Below are positions 1 through 7,400 of a stretch of 13,362 nucleotides of DNA, in pieces. The position numbers and the translations under genes are program-made. The notes under the pieces are model-generated. The model was not told the DNA's origin and searched no databases. It was given only the letters and a program-made list of their open reading frames with translations. The stretch lies in NCBI GenBank assembly GCA_013824905.1, contig PNOO01000045.1:1-13362 (forward strand), in the 5' to 3' direction. The stretch is from Syntrophus sp. (in: bacteria). GTDB taxonomy: Bacteria; Desulfobacterota; Syntrophia; Syntrophales; UBA5619. Position 1 is the first letter of the stretch, and each line of letters opens with the position of its first letter.

Positions 1-358
1 AAACTTCGGCGTTCTGGCGGACCTCTCGCATTTTGCCCTCTTACGGACAACCCCCGAGGAAGCGATTCCCCTGGTGAAGAAGTACCCCATGCATTTCCAC
101 ATCGGGAGTGCCGCCTTCCGGGACAAGCGGCATCCGGGGTATGGAGATCTGCAGCCCCGTTTCGGAATGCCGGGCGGGGAGGTCGACACCCCCGAGGTTA
201 GAAATTATTTCAGGCTTCTGCTCGACCTGAAGCTCCTCAATCCGGAGAAGCGGCCTGTTCTCAGCGCAGAGGTGAGACCGCTTCTTGCGGAGGAGACATC
301 GGAGGTCGTCATTGCCAACACGAAACGGGTGATCAAAGAAGCTTGGGCAATGGTATAG
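1..358 (+). CDS. Sugar phosphate isomerase/epimerase-like TIM-barrel protein, C-terminal part
   Basis: This is the last 118 residues of a protein whose start lies left of the window; the frame is open from base 2 to the TAG at 356-358. The visible part fits the xylose isomerase-like (AP endonuclease family 2) TIM barrel. It has a D-x-x-H pair near residues 7-10 of the fragment (ADLSH), an H-F-H-I-G strand near 31-35, a loop rich in Gly and Pro (HPGYGDLQ, then PGGEVD), and a late Glu in VLSAEV near residue 90. Asp, His and Glu at these spacings are the usual divalent-metal ligands of the family. Members isomerise or epimerise sugars, keto acids or polyols in the cytoplasm. The stop lies 45 bases before the transporter binding-protein start, so co-transcription is likely and the enzyme may act on the imported compound. 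The exact substrate is unknown. Confidence 0.75.
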   Translation, partial: NFGVLADLSHFALLRTTPEEAIPLVKKYPMHFHIGSAAFRDKRHPGYGDLQPRFGMPGGEVDTPEVRNYFRLLLDLKLLNPEKRPVLSAEVRPLLAEETSEVVIANTKRVIKEAWAMV

Positions 359-403
359 GTCGATCAACAACAAAGAATGAAAACGATGAAGGGAGAAAGA
401 CGG

Positions 404-1390
404 ATGAAGACTAATTACCGAATTTTCAGAAACAACCTGGTCCTGGCAACCCTGTTTCTCATGGCGGTTTTGTTTGTGTGGGGAGCGGGTTCTGCCTTTG
501 CGGCCGACCCATGGCCCGTCAAGCAAGTAGAACTCATCAATCCTTTCGGCGCGGGCGGCGCGGCCGACATCCAGGCCCGGAAGCTCGCCGAGATCATCTC
601 CCGGGATCTGGGGCAGCCGATGATTGTCCGTAACGTGACCGGCGCCGGCGGAGCCATCGCCTACAACGAGGTCAACCGCGCCAAGAAAGACGGTTACACG
701 CTGATCTGGTATTCGGGCGCCATCAACACCCTGGCGGTCCGCAAGCAGGTCCAATATGACTACAACGCCTTCGAACCCATTGCCGGGGTCGGCATCGAGA
801 CGGTCTCGATAGCCGTCAGTAAAAATGCCCCCTGGAAGGATTTCAAGGAGTTCATTGCCTATGCCAAAGCCAACCCCGGCAAGGTTACGATGGGAAATTC
901 CGGGATGGGCAGCGTGACCCACATGGTCCCGTTGGCCCTGGCCGCGAAGGCCGGCCTGAAGATCACCCATGTCCCCTTCGGTCAGGGTCTGGCGATGGCG
1001 GCGCTGATGGGGGGCAAGATCGACGCCTCCAGCCAGCACCCCGCCGAGGTCTTTAACCAGGTCAAGGCCGGGGAGGTGAGGATCCTGGCAGTCAGCAGCG
1101 AGAAACGGATCAATATCTGGCCCGACGTGCCGACGATGAAGGAATCGGGCGTCGACCTCGAGTTCGATCAGTGGCGTGGAATTGCCGCCCCCAAGGGAAC
1201 GCCTCTGAACATCGTGGACAAGCTGAGCCCCTTGGTCAAGAAGGCAGTGGAGAGCAAGGAGTGGATCGATTTCGCCTCCTCGCTCGGCTCGACCCCCCGT
1301 TACCTACCACCGTCGGACTTCGCCAAGTTCGTCGCCGCTGTCGACAAAGAGACCCGGGAGATCATGGCTGAAGCCGGTCTTTTGAAATAG
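404..1390 (+). CDS. TTT-family periplasmic solute-binding protein (TctC/Bug type)
   Basis: A 328-residue extracytoplasmic receptor of a tripartite tricarboxylate transporter. It should capture a carboxylate or related small solute in the periplasm and deliver it to the TctA/TctB membrane complex. The N-terminus is a classic signal peptide: basic start, hydrophobic core at residues 11-28, probable cleavage after AFA at 31-33. Family signatures follow: NPFGAGGAADIQAR near 46-59, the Gly-rich NVTGAGGAIA near 77-86, GNSGMGS near 164-170, and the WPDVPTMKESG region near 239-249. The usual PFxPGG is PFGAGG here, which may matter for ligand choice. I chose the ATG at 404 because GGGAGA at 391-396 sits seven bases before it and the signal peptide then starts normally. 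An in-frame ATG at 377 would add nine residues and has no clear ribosome site. Ligand unknown. Confidence 0.93.
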   Translation: MKTNYRIFRNNLVLATLFLMAVLFVWGAGSAFAADPWPVKQVELINPFGAGGAADIQARKLAEIISRDLGQPMIVRNVTGAGGAIAYNEVNRAKKDGYTLIWYSGAINTLAVRKQVQYDYNAFEPIAGVGIETVSIAVSKNAPWKDFKEFIAYAKANPGKVTMGNSGMGSVTHMVPLALAAKAGLKITHVPFGQGLAMAALMGGKIDASSQHPAEVFNQVKAGEVRILAVSSEKRINIWPDVPTMKESGVDLEFDQWRGIAAPKGTPLNIVDKLSPLVKKAVESKEWIDFASSLGSTPRYLPPSDFAKFVAAVDKETREIMAEAGLLK

Positions 1391-1399
1391 AAAAAGGAG

Positions 1400-1433
1400 G
1401 CACGTTCCCTTCGGAGAAGCGGAGGGAACGTGC
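1400..1433 (+). promoter_or_regulatory. Intercistronic hairpin between binding protein and membrane subunits
   Basis: An 11-base arm GCACGTTCCCT (1400-1410) is followed by a 12-base loop and its exact complement AGGGAACGTGC (1423-1433). No T-run follows, so it is not a standard intrinsic terminator. It lies just after the binding-protein stop and ahead of the small membrane subunit. In operons for binding-protein transporters, such hairpins often protect the upstream mRNA from 3' exonucleases and so raise the receptor level over the membrane parts. That role here is inference. A strong AAAGGAGG-like sequence immediately before the hairpin (about 1393-1400) has no start codon at a suitable distance. 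Confidence 0.7.
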
Positions 1434-1479
1434 AGCGCCCCGGCCCCGACCCGAAGACGCATCTTTGAAGGATACGCCC

Positions 1480-1974
1480 ATGACGCCTCGCAAAGTGATC
1501 ACCAGTAGCCTTATGCTGATCCTCTTCAGCGTCGTTTTTTTGGTTTACACGACCCGCTACCCCATCGACAACTGGGAAAGCCCGGGGCCGGCCGTCTTTC
1601 CGCTGCTGCTGGGGGCGATCTTGTTGATCATGGCCACCAGCCAGTTCGTCCGCGCCCTTTGGATCTGTCACGAGCAGCCGCGACCGGCCGGCGAAAAAGT
1701 CCCCTGGGTCCTCGCCATCCAGCGCTTCCTGAAGAACAACCAGGGCGAGACCAAGGTGTTCTATCTGACCGTCATCCTCTTCCTTTACATCCTGCTGATG
1801 TCCTGGATCGGTTTTTTCGTCTGCACCTTCCTGCTCGCCATCGTCTCCAGCCGCCTCATGGAGGCGAAGGGTTGGGTCAGGCCCATCGTCCTTTCCCTGG
1901 CCATCTGCCTGTTCTGTTTTTTCCTCTTCGAGGCATGGATCAAATTGTCCTTTCCGAGAGGCTTTCTGTTTTAA
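1480..1974 (+). CDS. TTT-family small membrane subunit (TctB type)
   Basis: A 164-residue integral membrane protein, the small subunit of the tripartite tricarboxylate transporter, in the inner membrane with the large TctA subunit. Four hydrophobic segments are visible, at about residues 8-24, 38-60, 96-122 and 135-153. The GPAVFP motif at 36-41 before the second helix is typical of TctB. The C-terminal tail after the last helix is LSFPRGFLF, close to the usual Pro-Gly ending of the family. The ATG at 1480 is preferred: AAGGA at 1468-1472 lies seven bases upstream. An in-frame TTG at 1465 would add five residues. The TAA stop at 1972-1974 is embedded in the ribosome-binding site of the next gene, so the two are probably translationally coupled. 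Sequence conservation in TctB is low, so the call rests on topology and position between the other two subunits. Confidence 0.9.
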   Translation: MTPRKVITSSLMLILFSVVFLVYTTRYPIDNWESPGPAVFPLLLGAILLIMATSQFVRALWICHEQPRPAGEKVPWVLAIQRFLKNNQGETKVFYLTVILFLYILLMSWIGFFVCTFLLAIVSSRLMEAKGWVRPIVLSLAICLFCFFLFEAWIKLSFPRGFLF

Positions 1975-1989
1975 AGGAGGGGGATTCCC

Positions 1990-3495
1990 GTGTCGGACCA
2001 AGGCATTTTTTCGTATCTGCTGATCACGCTTCAACCTGCCAACGTGATCTCCTGCTTTGTGGGAGCGCTGCTGGGGACGCTCATCGGGGTGCTGCCGGGG
2101 CTGGGCCCCGCGGCGGCCATGGCCCTGGTCATTCCCCTGACGTTGCAGCTCGGTCCCACCGCGGGCCTCATCATGCTGGCGGGCATCTACTACGGCTCCA
2201 TGTACGGGGGGTCGACGACCTCCATCCTGGTCAATGTCCCGGGAGAGCCGGCCAGCGTGGTCACGACCTTGGACGGTTATCAGATGGCGCGGAAGGGACG
2301 AGCCGGCGCGGCGCTGGCCGTTGCCGCCATCGGATCCTTTGTCGCCGGTACCTTCAGCGTGATCGCCCTGCAGTTCTTCGCCCCCCTCCTGGCCAGGGTC
2401 GCCCTGGAGTTCGGACCGGCCGAATACTTCGCGCTGACGGTTCTGGGGGTCGTCCTGCTGTCCAACCTGACCGGCAAATCACGGGTCCGCTCGCTGATCA
2501 TGATGATGGCCGGCCTGATCCTTTCCACTGTCGGGACGGATCCGATCGGTGGTTTGGAGCGTTTCTCTTTCGGTATCGATACCGCCCAAGGGGGGATCAG
2601 CTTCATCGCGATCACAACCGGCATCTTTGGAATTGCCGAGGTCTTTGAGTTGATGGCCGCCCGGGAAAAGCCGGTGGAGATCCTGCCCGTCAAATTTCGA
2701 GAACTCTACCCCAACCGGGCGGAGATGAGGCGCTCGGTGGCCCCTATTGCCCGCGGTTCGGTCCTGGGATTTCTGATCGGCCTCCTGCCGGGGCCCGCGG
2801 CGACGATGGCCTCCTTTGCCTCCTACGGTATGGAACGGTCGATCTCCAAGCATCCGGAGGAGTTCGGGAATGGGGCCATCGAGGGGGTCGCCGGTCCTGA
2901 AGCGGCCAACAATGCAGCCTCCGGCGGGGCGATGATCCCTCTTCTCTCCCTGGGACTGCCTTTTACCCCGGCCACTGCCGTCCTTCTGGGAGGGATGCTC
3001 CTGCACGGCATTACCCCAGGCCCCTTCCTTCTCCGCGACCGTCCCGACGTTTTCTGGGGGGTCATCGGAAGCTTTTACCTCGGGAACGCCATGCTCCTGA
3101 TCCTCAACCTCCCGCTGGTCGGGATCTTTGCCAAACTCGTCAGAGTTCCCTCCCGATATCTGATGCCGATCATCCTGATCCTCTGCACGATCGGCACTTA
3201 CGGGGACAACGGCGCCCTCTTCGATGTCTGGGTGATGCTGGGTGCGGGAGTCATCGGCTATGTGATGCGCAAATACGGATATCAGCCGGCTCCGCTGGTC
3301 GTGGGACTGGTCCTGGGACCGATGATGGAAAGATCCTTCCGGCAGACGCTGATCATCTCCGGCGGGAGGATCGAGAGCCTTTGGGAACCGCCCATCTGCA
3401 TGGTCATATGGGGCGTCGCCCTGCTGGCGATCCTTCTCCCGATGGTCATCCCCCCGATCAAGGCAGGAATGAAAGGGCGTCTACAAAACAGATAA
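1990..3495 (+). CDS. TTT-family large membrane subunit (TctA type)
   Basis: A 501-residue polytopic inner-membrane protein, the transporting subunit of the tripartite tricarboxylate system, normally driven by an ion gradient and fed by the periplasmic receptor. The length is standard. Signature blocks are clear: GTLIGVLPGLGP at 29-40, YYGSMYGGSTTSI at 67-79 followed by VNVPGEP to 87, and in the second half GLLPGPAATMASFASYG near 264-280, AGPEAANNAASGG at 301-313 and LPFTPATAVLLGG at 323-335. The two PGxGP/PGPA blocks fit the inverted-repeat architecture known for this family. The start is GTG at 1990, with AAAGGAGG at 1973-1980 nine bases upstream and overlapping the TctB stop. No convincing terminator is seen after the stop. 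Direct repeats CAGATAATT (3489-3497 and 3515-3523) straddle the gene end. Confidence 0.97.
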   Translation: MSDQGIFSYLLITLQPANVISCFVGALLGTLIGVLPGLGPAAAMALVIPLTLQLGPTAGLIMLAGIYYGSMYGGSTTSILVNVPGEPASVVTTLDGYQMARKGRAGAALAVAAIGSFVAGTFSVIALQFFAPLLARVALEFGPAEYFALTVLGVVLLSNLTGKSRVRSLIMMMAGLILSTVGTDPIGGLERFSFGIDTAQGGISFIAITTGIFGIAEVFELMAAREKPVEILPVKFRELYPNRAEMRRSVAPIARGSVLGFLIGLLPGPAATMASFASYGMERSISKHPEEFGNGAIEGVAGPEAANNAASGGAMIPLLSLGLPFTPATAVLLGGMLLHGITPGPFLLRDRPDVFWGVIGSFYLGNAMLLILNLPLVGIFAKLVRVPSRYLMPIILILCTIGTYGDNGALFDVWVMLGAGVIGYVMRKYGYQPAPLVVGLVLGPMMERSFRQTLIISGGRIESLWEPPICMVIWGVALLAILLPMVIPPIKAGMKGRLQNR

Positions 3496-3525
3496 TTGAA
3501 CATGCCCATATCGTCAGATAATTTT

Positions 3526-3555
3526 TTCTTGTTAGTTATGTCGATTCAGTATAGA
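3526..3555 (+). promoter_or_regulatory. Possible sigma70-type promoter for the J-domain/receiver gene
   Basis: TTCTTG at 3526-3531 and TATAGA at 3550-3555 are separated by 18 bases, a plausible but imperfect -35/-10 pair. It lies in AT-rich intergenic sequence about 90 bases before the start codon at 3645. AT-rich DNA gives such matches easily, so this is tentative. Confidence 0.25.
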
Positions 3556-3584
3556 TTATACACGTTTATCAATATGCCTCCTTT

Positions 3585-3601
3585 AGACGATTATATCGTC
3601 T
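3585..3601. promoter_or_regulatory. 17-nt palindrome, possible operator
   Basis: AGACGAT TAT ATCGTCT is a perfect inverted repeat with seven-base arms and a three-base centre. It lies between the tentative promoter and the start codon at 3645. The half-element ATATCGTC also occurs upstream at about 3508-3515, within CATATCGTCAG. This could be a dimeric regulator site or a small RNA hairpin. The regulator is unknown. Confidence 0.4.
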
Positions 3602-3644
3602 GTTGATGCGTTAAATTGCCCTTAAACAGAGGATTGATAAAACC

Positions 3645-4325
3645 ATGGATAAGATAATATCAATTGAGCGAGAACTGATATTTTTAGGACTGCTGGATAA
3701 AGCCCGGGAAATATATAGTGAGTTTGGCAGCAACAGCGCCTTATCCTACATTAAATCCAGCTATCACTTATTGAGCAAGGTTTATCACCCCGATTTAAAT
3801 CCCGGCAATGGGGAAAAAGCGAAAAGTTTCCAGCAGCGGCTGAATCAAGTCAGCAAACTTATTAGCCAGGCCAGCGATGAAGAACTGATCAGTCTGCTGA
3901 AGAAGGGCTTGCACGAAGAAACCAGGAGGAAGAAAAAGGTATTGGTTGTCGAAGATGAGTTTGGCCTTCAGGAAACCTTGCGCGATGTCTTTAGGCTGGA
4001 AGGCTATGATGTGCGAGTGGCCGTAGACGGCGAAAACGGCTATCAAACTTTTCTCGAATTTAAGCCTGATCTGGTTTTTACCGATGTGGTAATGCCCAAA
4101 ATGAACGGCATGGAATTGGTGAAAAAAATACGCCAGGATCATCCCAAAATTAAAGTGATCTATATCAGTGGATTTTTCGGTTTAAGAAATATGAAACGTG
4201 ATTTAAACGAAGACGTATTAAAATATGGTTACCCCTGCCTTTCAAAACCTTTCAAAATCAGCGCCATGTTGGAATTGGTAGACAAGTATATTAATAATCA
4301 GATCGGGCTGCATAGGGACGCGTGA
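3645..4325 (+). CDS. J-like domain fused to response-regulator receiver domain
   Basis: A 226-residue cytoplasmic protein with two parts. Residues about 8-75 look like a J domain: an amphipathic helix (YIKSSYHLLSKVY) runs into the HPD signature at 48-50, then a loop (LNPGNGEKA) and a second helix (FQQRLNQVSKLI). HPD is the residue set J proteins use to stimulate Hsp70/DnaK ATPase. Residues about 98-216 are a CheY-like receiver: acidic pocket E103/D104, phospho-acceptor D147 in FTDVVMPKMNG, switch residue S175 and conserved K201 in LSKPF. There is no C-terminal output domain, so the J-like part is the only candidate effector. AGAGGA at 3628-3633 lies 11 bases before the ATG. No histidine kinase is nearby. 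Codon use (many AAA, TTA, ATA) is clearly AT-richer than the flanking genes, which suggests a different history. The domain assignments are from motifs; a phosphorylation-controlled co-chaperone role is inference. Confidence 0.88.
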   Translation: MDKIISIERELIFLGLLDKAREIYSEFGSNSALSYIKSSYHLLSKVYHPDLNPGNGEKAKSFQQRLNQVSKLISQASDEELISLLKKGLHEETRRKKKVLVVEDEFGLQETLRDVFRLEGYDVRVAVDGENGYQTFLEFKPDLVFTDVVMPKMNGMELVKKIRQDHPKIKVIYISGFFGLRNMKRDLNEDVLKYGYPCLSKPFKISAMLELVDKYINNQIGLHRDA

Positions 4326-4333
4326 TCTGAGGA

Positions 4334-4369
4334 AAACAGGCCGTCTGTAATAGAACGACCGTCCTGTTT
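4334..4369. terminator. Probable bidirectional terminator between convergent genes
   Basis: AAACAGG (4334-4340) pairs with CCTGTTT (4363-4369). Inside this, CCGTC and GACCGTC can extend the stem imperfectly around an AT-rich loop. Reading rightward, GATTTTT follows after a short gap. Reading leftward, the right-hand side of the stem ends in GTTTTCC. The position between two convergent genes (stops at 4325 and 4412) supports a shared terminator. The T-runs are short and one is displaced, so strength is uncertain. Confidence 0.55.
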
Positions 4370-4384
4370 GTCAAGTGATTTTTA

Positions 4385-4398
4385 ACGACTTCGTAAAA
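4385..4398 (+). repeat. Copy of intergenic motif ACGRYTTCGTAAAA (copy 1)
   Basis: ACGACTTCGTAAAA lies in the gap between the convergent genes. It matches ACGGTTTCGTAAAA at 9396-9409 at 12 of 14 positions, with TTCGTAAAA identical. Both copies are in intergenic gaps. From memory, TTTCGTAAAAAGTC-type sequences are scattered between genes in several deltaproteobacteria; I could not verify this here. Confidence 0.35.
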
Positions 4399-4411
4399 TG
4401 TGTTTTTGACG

Positions 4412-7400
4412 TCACCCTTCATCCCTCCCGATTCCCAGCTCTCTCCTCAAGGGACCGACGTCGATGAAGGGTTCACCGGCCTTCTTCTTCCTGGCTTCTG
4501 CATTTTCCATATCCTTGATGAGGTCGAGGACTTTCTCCCGCCCCGCTTTTGTCGCCGCGGCCTCCCGGGGGGTCTTGCCTCCGAGGGCCGGAATCTCTTT
4601 ATCGGGCCAGGCGGACATATGCTTCTGCATCATGGAGGCCAGCATGGCCCAGGCCGCCTCATTCTTTAAGGGCTTTGCCGCTTCGCCCTTTCCTTCGCGC
4701 CGTTCCATGGCCACGTGGATATCTTCGAACTCGTCGATGCGGTGGCGGATAGCCCGCTGCATCAGATCGAGAAGCCTCTTCTTACCCCTTTCGAGCCGTT
4801 CCCGGGACATGCATTCGAGGATCAGCTTGTCGGGATGGAGGTTGACCGTGCCGAGGACCGTAAATGTCATCTTCCCGGAGGGATGGACGATGCTGGAGGT
4901 GGCGACCATTCCCTTTTCGTCCGACTCGGGACCCATCTTCCACTCCTTGGAGGGGCCTCTTTTCAGCCACGAGAAGCGCACGCTCCCGGAGGGGATCTCC
5001 TCCTCATCGGCGAAATCGTACTCCCCGGAAAGGAGCTTCCGGGCGCGTCCGTAATCGGACACCGTGAAGTGGGCCCTTGAAGAGATGATCCTGTGTCGTT
5101 CTTCGGTGAGCAGCACCGGCGGTTCTTCAACGACCTCATCGAAGAAACGTCCGATCAGGAAGGCGTTCTCCTTCAGGAAGGCGGGCCAGCCAGCCCGTCC
5201 CGTGTCGGCCTCGAACGACCGGCGTGCGTTGTCCAGGTATGCCTTCAGGGCTTCGAACCTCATCCGCGGCAGCGTCTGCCCGTTTCCCCCAAACCTGCAC
5301 ACGCCGTCCATCCTGAAGATCCTCACCTGAACGAGGTCCCACTGGACCACCTCGTAGGATCCGGAGACCTCCCCCACATCCATCTCCTCGCCGGTAAAGA
5401 CATCCCGGATCGTCAGGCCCTCCCCTTCCCGGACATCCTGCACCTCGTAGATGGACAAGTAGCTCTTCAAGAGGGATTCGGCGAGGCGTTTCTCTTCCGC
5501 GGACAGCGTGTTCAGCCGCCGGTCGCAGAAGCCCTCCAGGATCGTTTTGCCGTTTGCCGTGCGATAGTCGTTGATGAACCAGTCGTGGAATTGGCCTTTG
5601 TCACAGGATGCCCTCTCGGGCAGCACGATGGGCTCCCGGGGTTCGATATTCCAGAAGATGCCCGTAGCCATCAGGAAGTCCTTGCGGAATATCTCCCTTT
5701 CGACGTAGTGGGAGAGACTTTTCTGGAGGCTCTGGAAAACCGGGTCGGGTGCAGGCGGTTTGCGGGGCCCCGGTTCGGCCGGTGCGGGCCCCTGCACGGA
5801 TTCCTTGAGGAGGCAGCACTTCTTGTATTTTTTTCCGCTTCCGCAGGGGCACGGGTGGTTCCGGCCGACCGCCCGTCGCGCGGGGACCGCCACCTCCCCT
5901 CGGGGGCGTGGGGCGCCCGGAGGGGGGAGCCCCCTTCCGAGCCGTTCCGCCACGCTCATGAGCATGTTGAGGAGGCCTTCCTTGAATTGATCGAGATCGG
6001 TCCTGACCCGGTAGTAGTGTCCCCGGTCCATGATCTCCGCGGCCTCGCTGTAATGGGGAAAGGCGGTTTCAAGATCGCCCTTGTGAAGAGCGTATTCGCC
6101 GAGGCTGACGTAGCCCTCCACCGCCAGAGGATCATTTTTGATCGCCCGCTCGTAAAAGGGCACGGAATCCTCTCTCCGCTTGATCTGCCGGAGGGCATTG
6201 GCGAACCCGATGAGGAGTTCGGGGCTCTCCGGGTTCTTTCTCAGCTTCTTCTCATACTTGTTGACCAGATCCTGGAGAGGAATCTCCTTCCCAAAGGCTG
6301 ACATCGATCTTATGGGGACGACCGTCATTTCATCCCGGTCCATTTTGGCGGTTTCGGGATCAAGCGTTAGCAGCGCCAACCGGGCGGTGACCGCGACCAT
6401 TCCCTCACTGGCGACCTCATAGTGGTCGAGGGCCCCGCATTTCTTGCAGACGATGTGGTCCTCTATCACCGTGTCATCGGTGCCGACGGCCACAAAGACC
6501 TTGCCGACCGTATAATGATAGACGTTCCGGCAGGAGCGGCACTTAAGAGGGATTTCCAGGGGTTCCCTCAGGAAGGCCCCCATGTCCCCCTTCTCCATCG
6601 CGCCCTGCAAGCGCTTCTCTCTTTGTTCCCGGATCTCCATTTCCCGCTTGATGCGCTCAAGTTCGGGGTCTGCCGCGCCGTGGATGAGACACAGGAGGCG
6701 AAAGACTTCGCCCTCGGGTAGTTCTCCCTCTTTCAGCTCGATCTTGAGGGCGGGAATGAACCTTTTGTCCCCGATGCAGGCCACGGTATCCAGAAGCCAT
6801 TCCCTGTACCCGCCCCATAACAGGGACCAGTGGGCCAGGATGAGATCGACCGACGCCTCCGTCGGAAGGTCCTCCAGGACGCTCAGCGCCAGGGGGATAC
6901 CGGCCGGATCGTTCTTCTCGAAAAGGGGGCGCAAAAGGGGGATGGAAAGGGGACCCAGCCTGCCGACGGCCTCGGCGACATCATCCTCGAATCCGTTGCC
7001 GTCGAAATCCATCGCGAGCAGATCCAGGGCCAGCCCTTCGTCGATGAACCTGCCCGCGAACCGGATGATTCTCCCGTTCGCCTGGCCGAAAGGAAACCGG
7101 CCCGCCCGGCGCACGGCCTCGCGCGCCAGGATGTTCACATCCGCCCTTTTGGCAAGGAGATCCATGATCGCATCATCCTGGGGCGCATCGGGCCTATCCT
7201 CGAAGAAGAGATCGACAGCCGCATCGGCGTCGAGGGTCTCCGGATTCAGCGCGATGAGGGACCGGGACTCCGCGAGGAAGGCAAGAGCGATGGTGGCAAT
7301 TCCGGCCGCGGTCTTCCTCTGCGCCGAGGGGGCCTCCGCGGCGGTTGCCTTAAGGGCGGTCAGGACGGCGCCATGAAAGAACGGGACATCTCTTCCCGCC

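Noticed and set aside
41..1039. 332-codon - strand open frame across the isomerase and receptor genes
   Set aside because: Opposes two genes with clear family signatures; its product shows no domain.
377..3495. TRAP transporter instead of TTT
   Set aside because: The large subunit has TctA-specific blocks (GVLPGLGP, VNVPGEP, AGPEAANNAASGG) and the receptor has Bug/TctC signatures, not DctP ones.
4412..4800. Toxin-antitoxin system suggested by the MbcA/ParS-like C-terminus
   Set aside because: No RES-type or other toxin gene is adjacent, and the segment is part of a very large protein; similar tails occur in SEC-C proteins unrelated to toxin neutralisation.
5093..6301. Long + strand open frame (402 codons) opposite the SEC-C gene
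   Set aside because: Low-complexity, Arg/Pro/Gly-rich product with no recognisable domain; it is the antisense shadow of a GC-rich gene whose own product has clear motifs.
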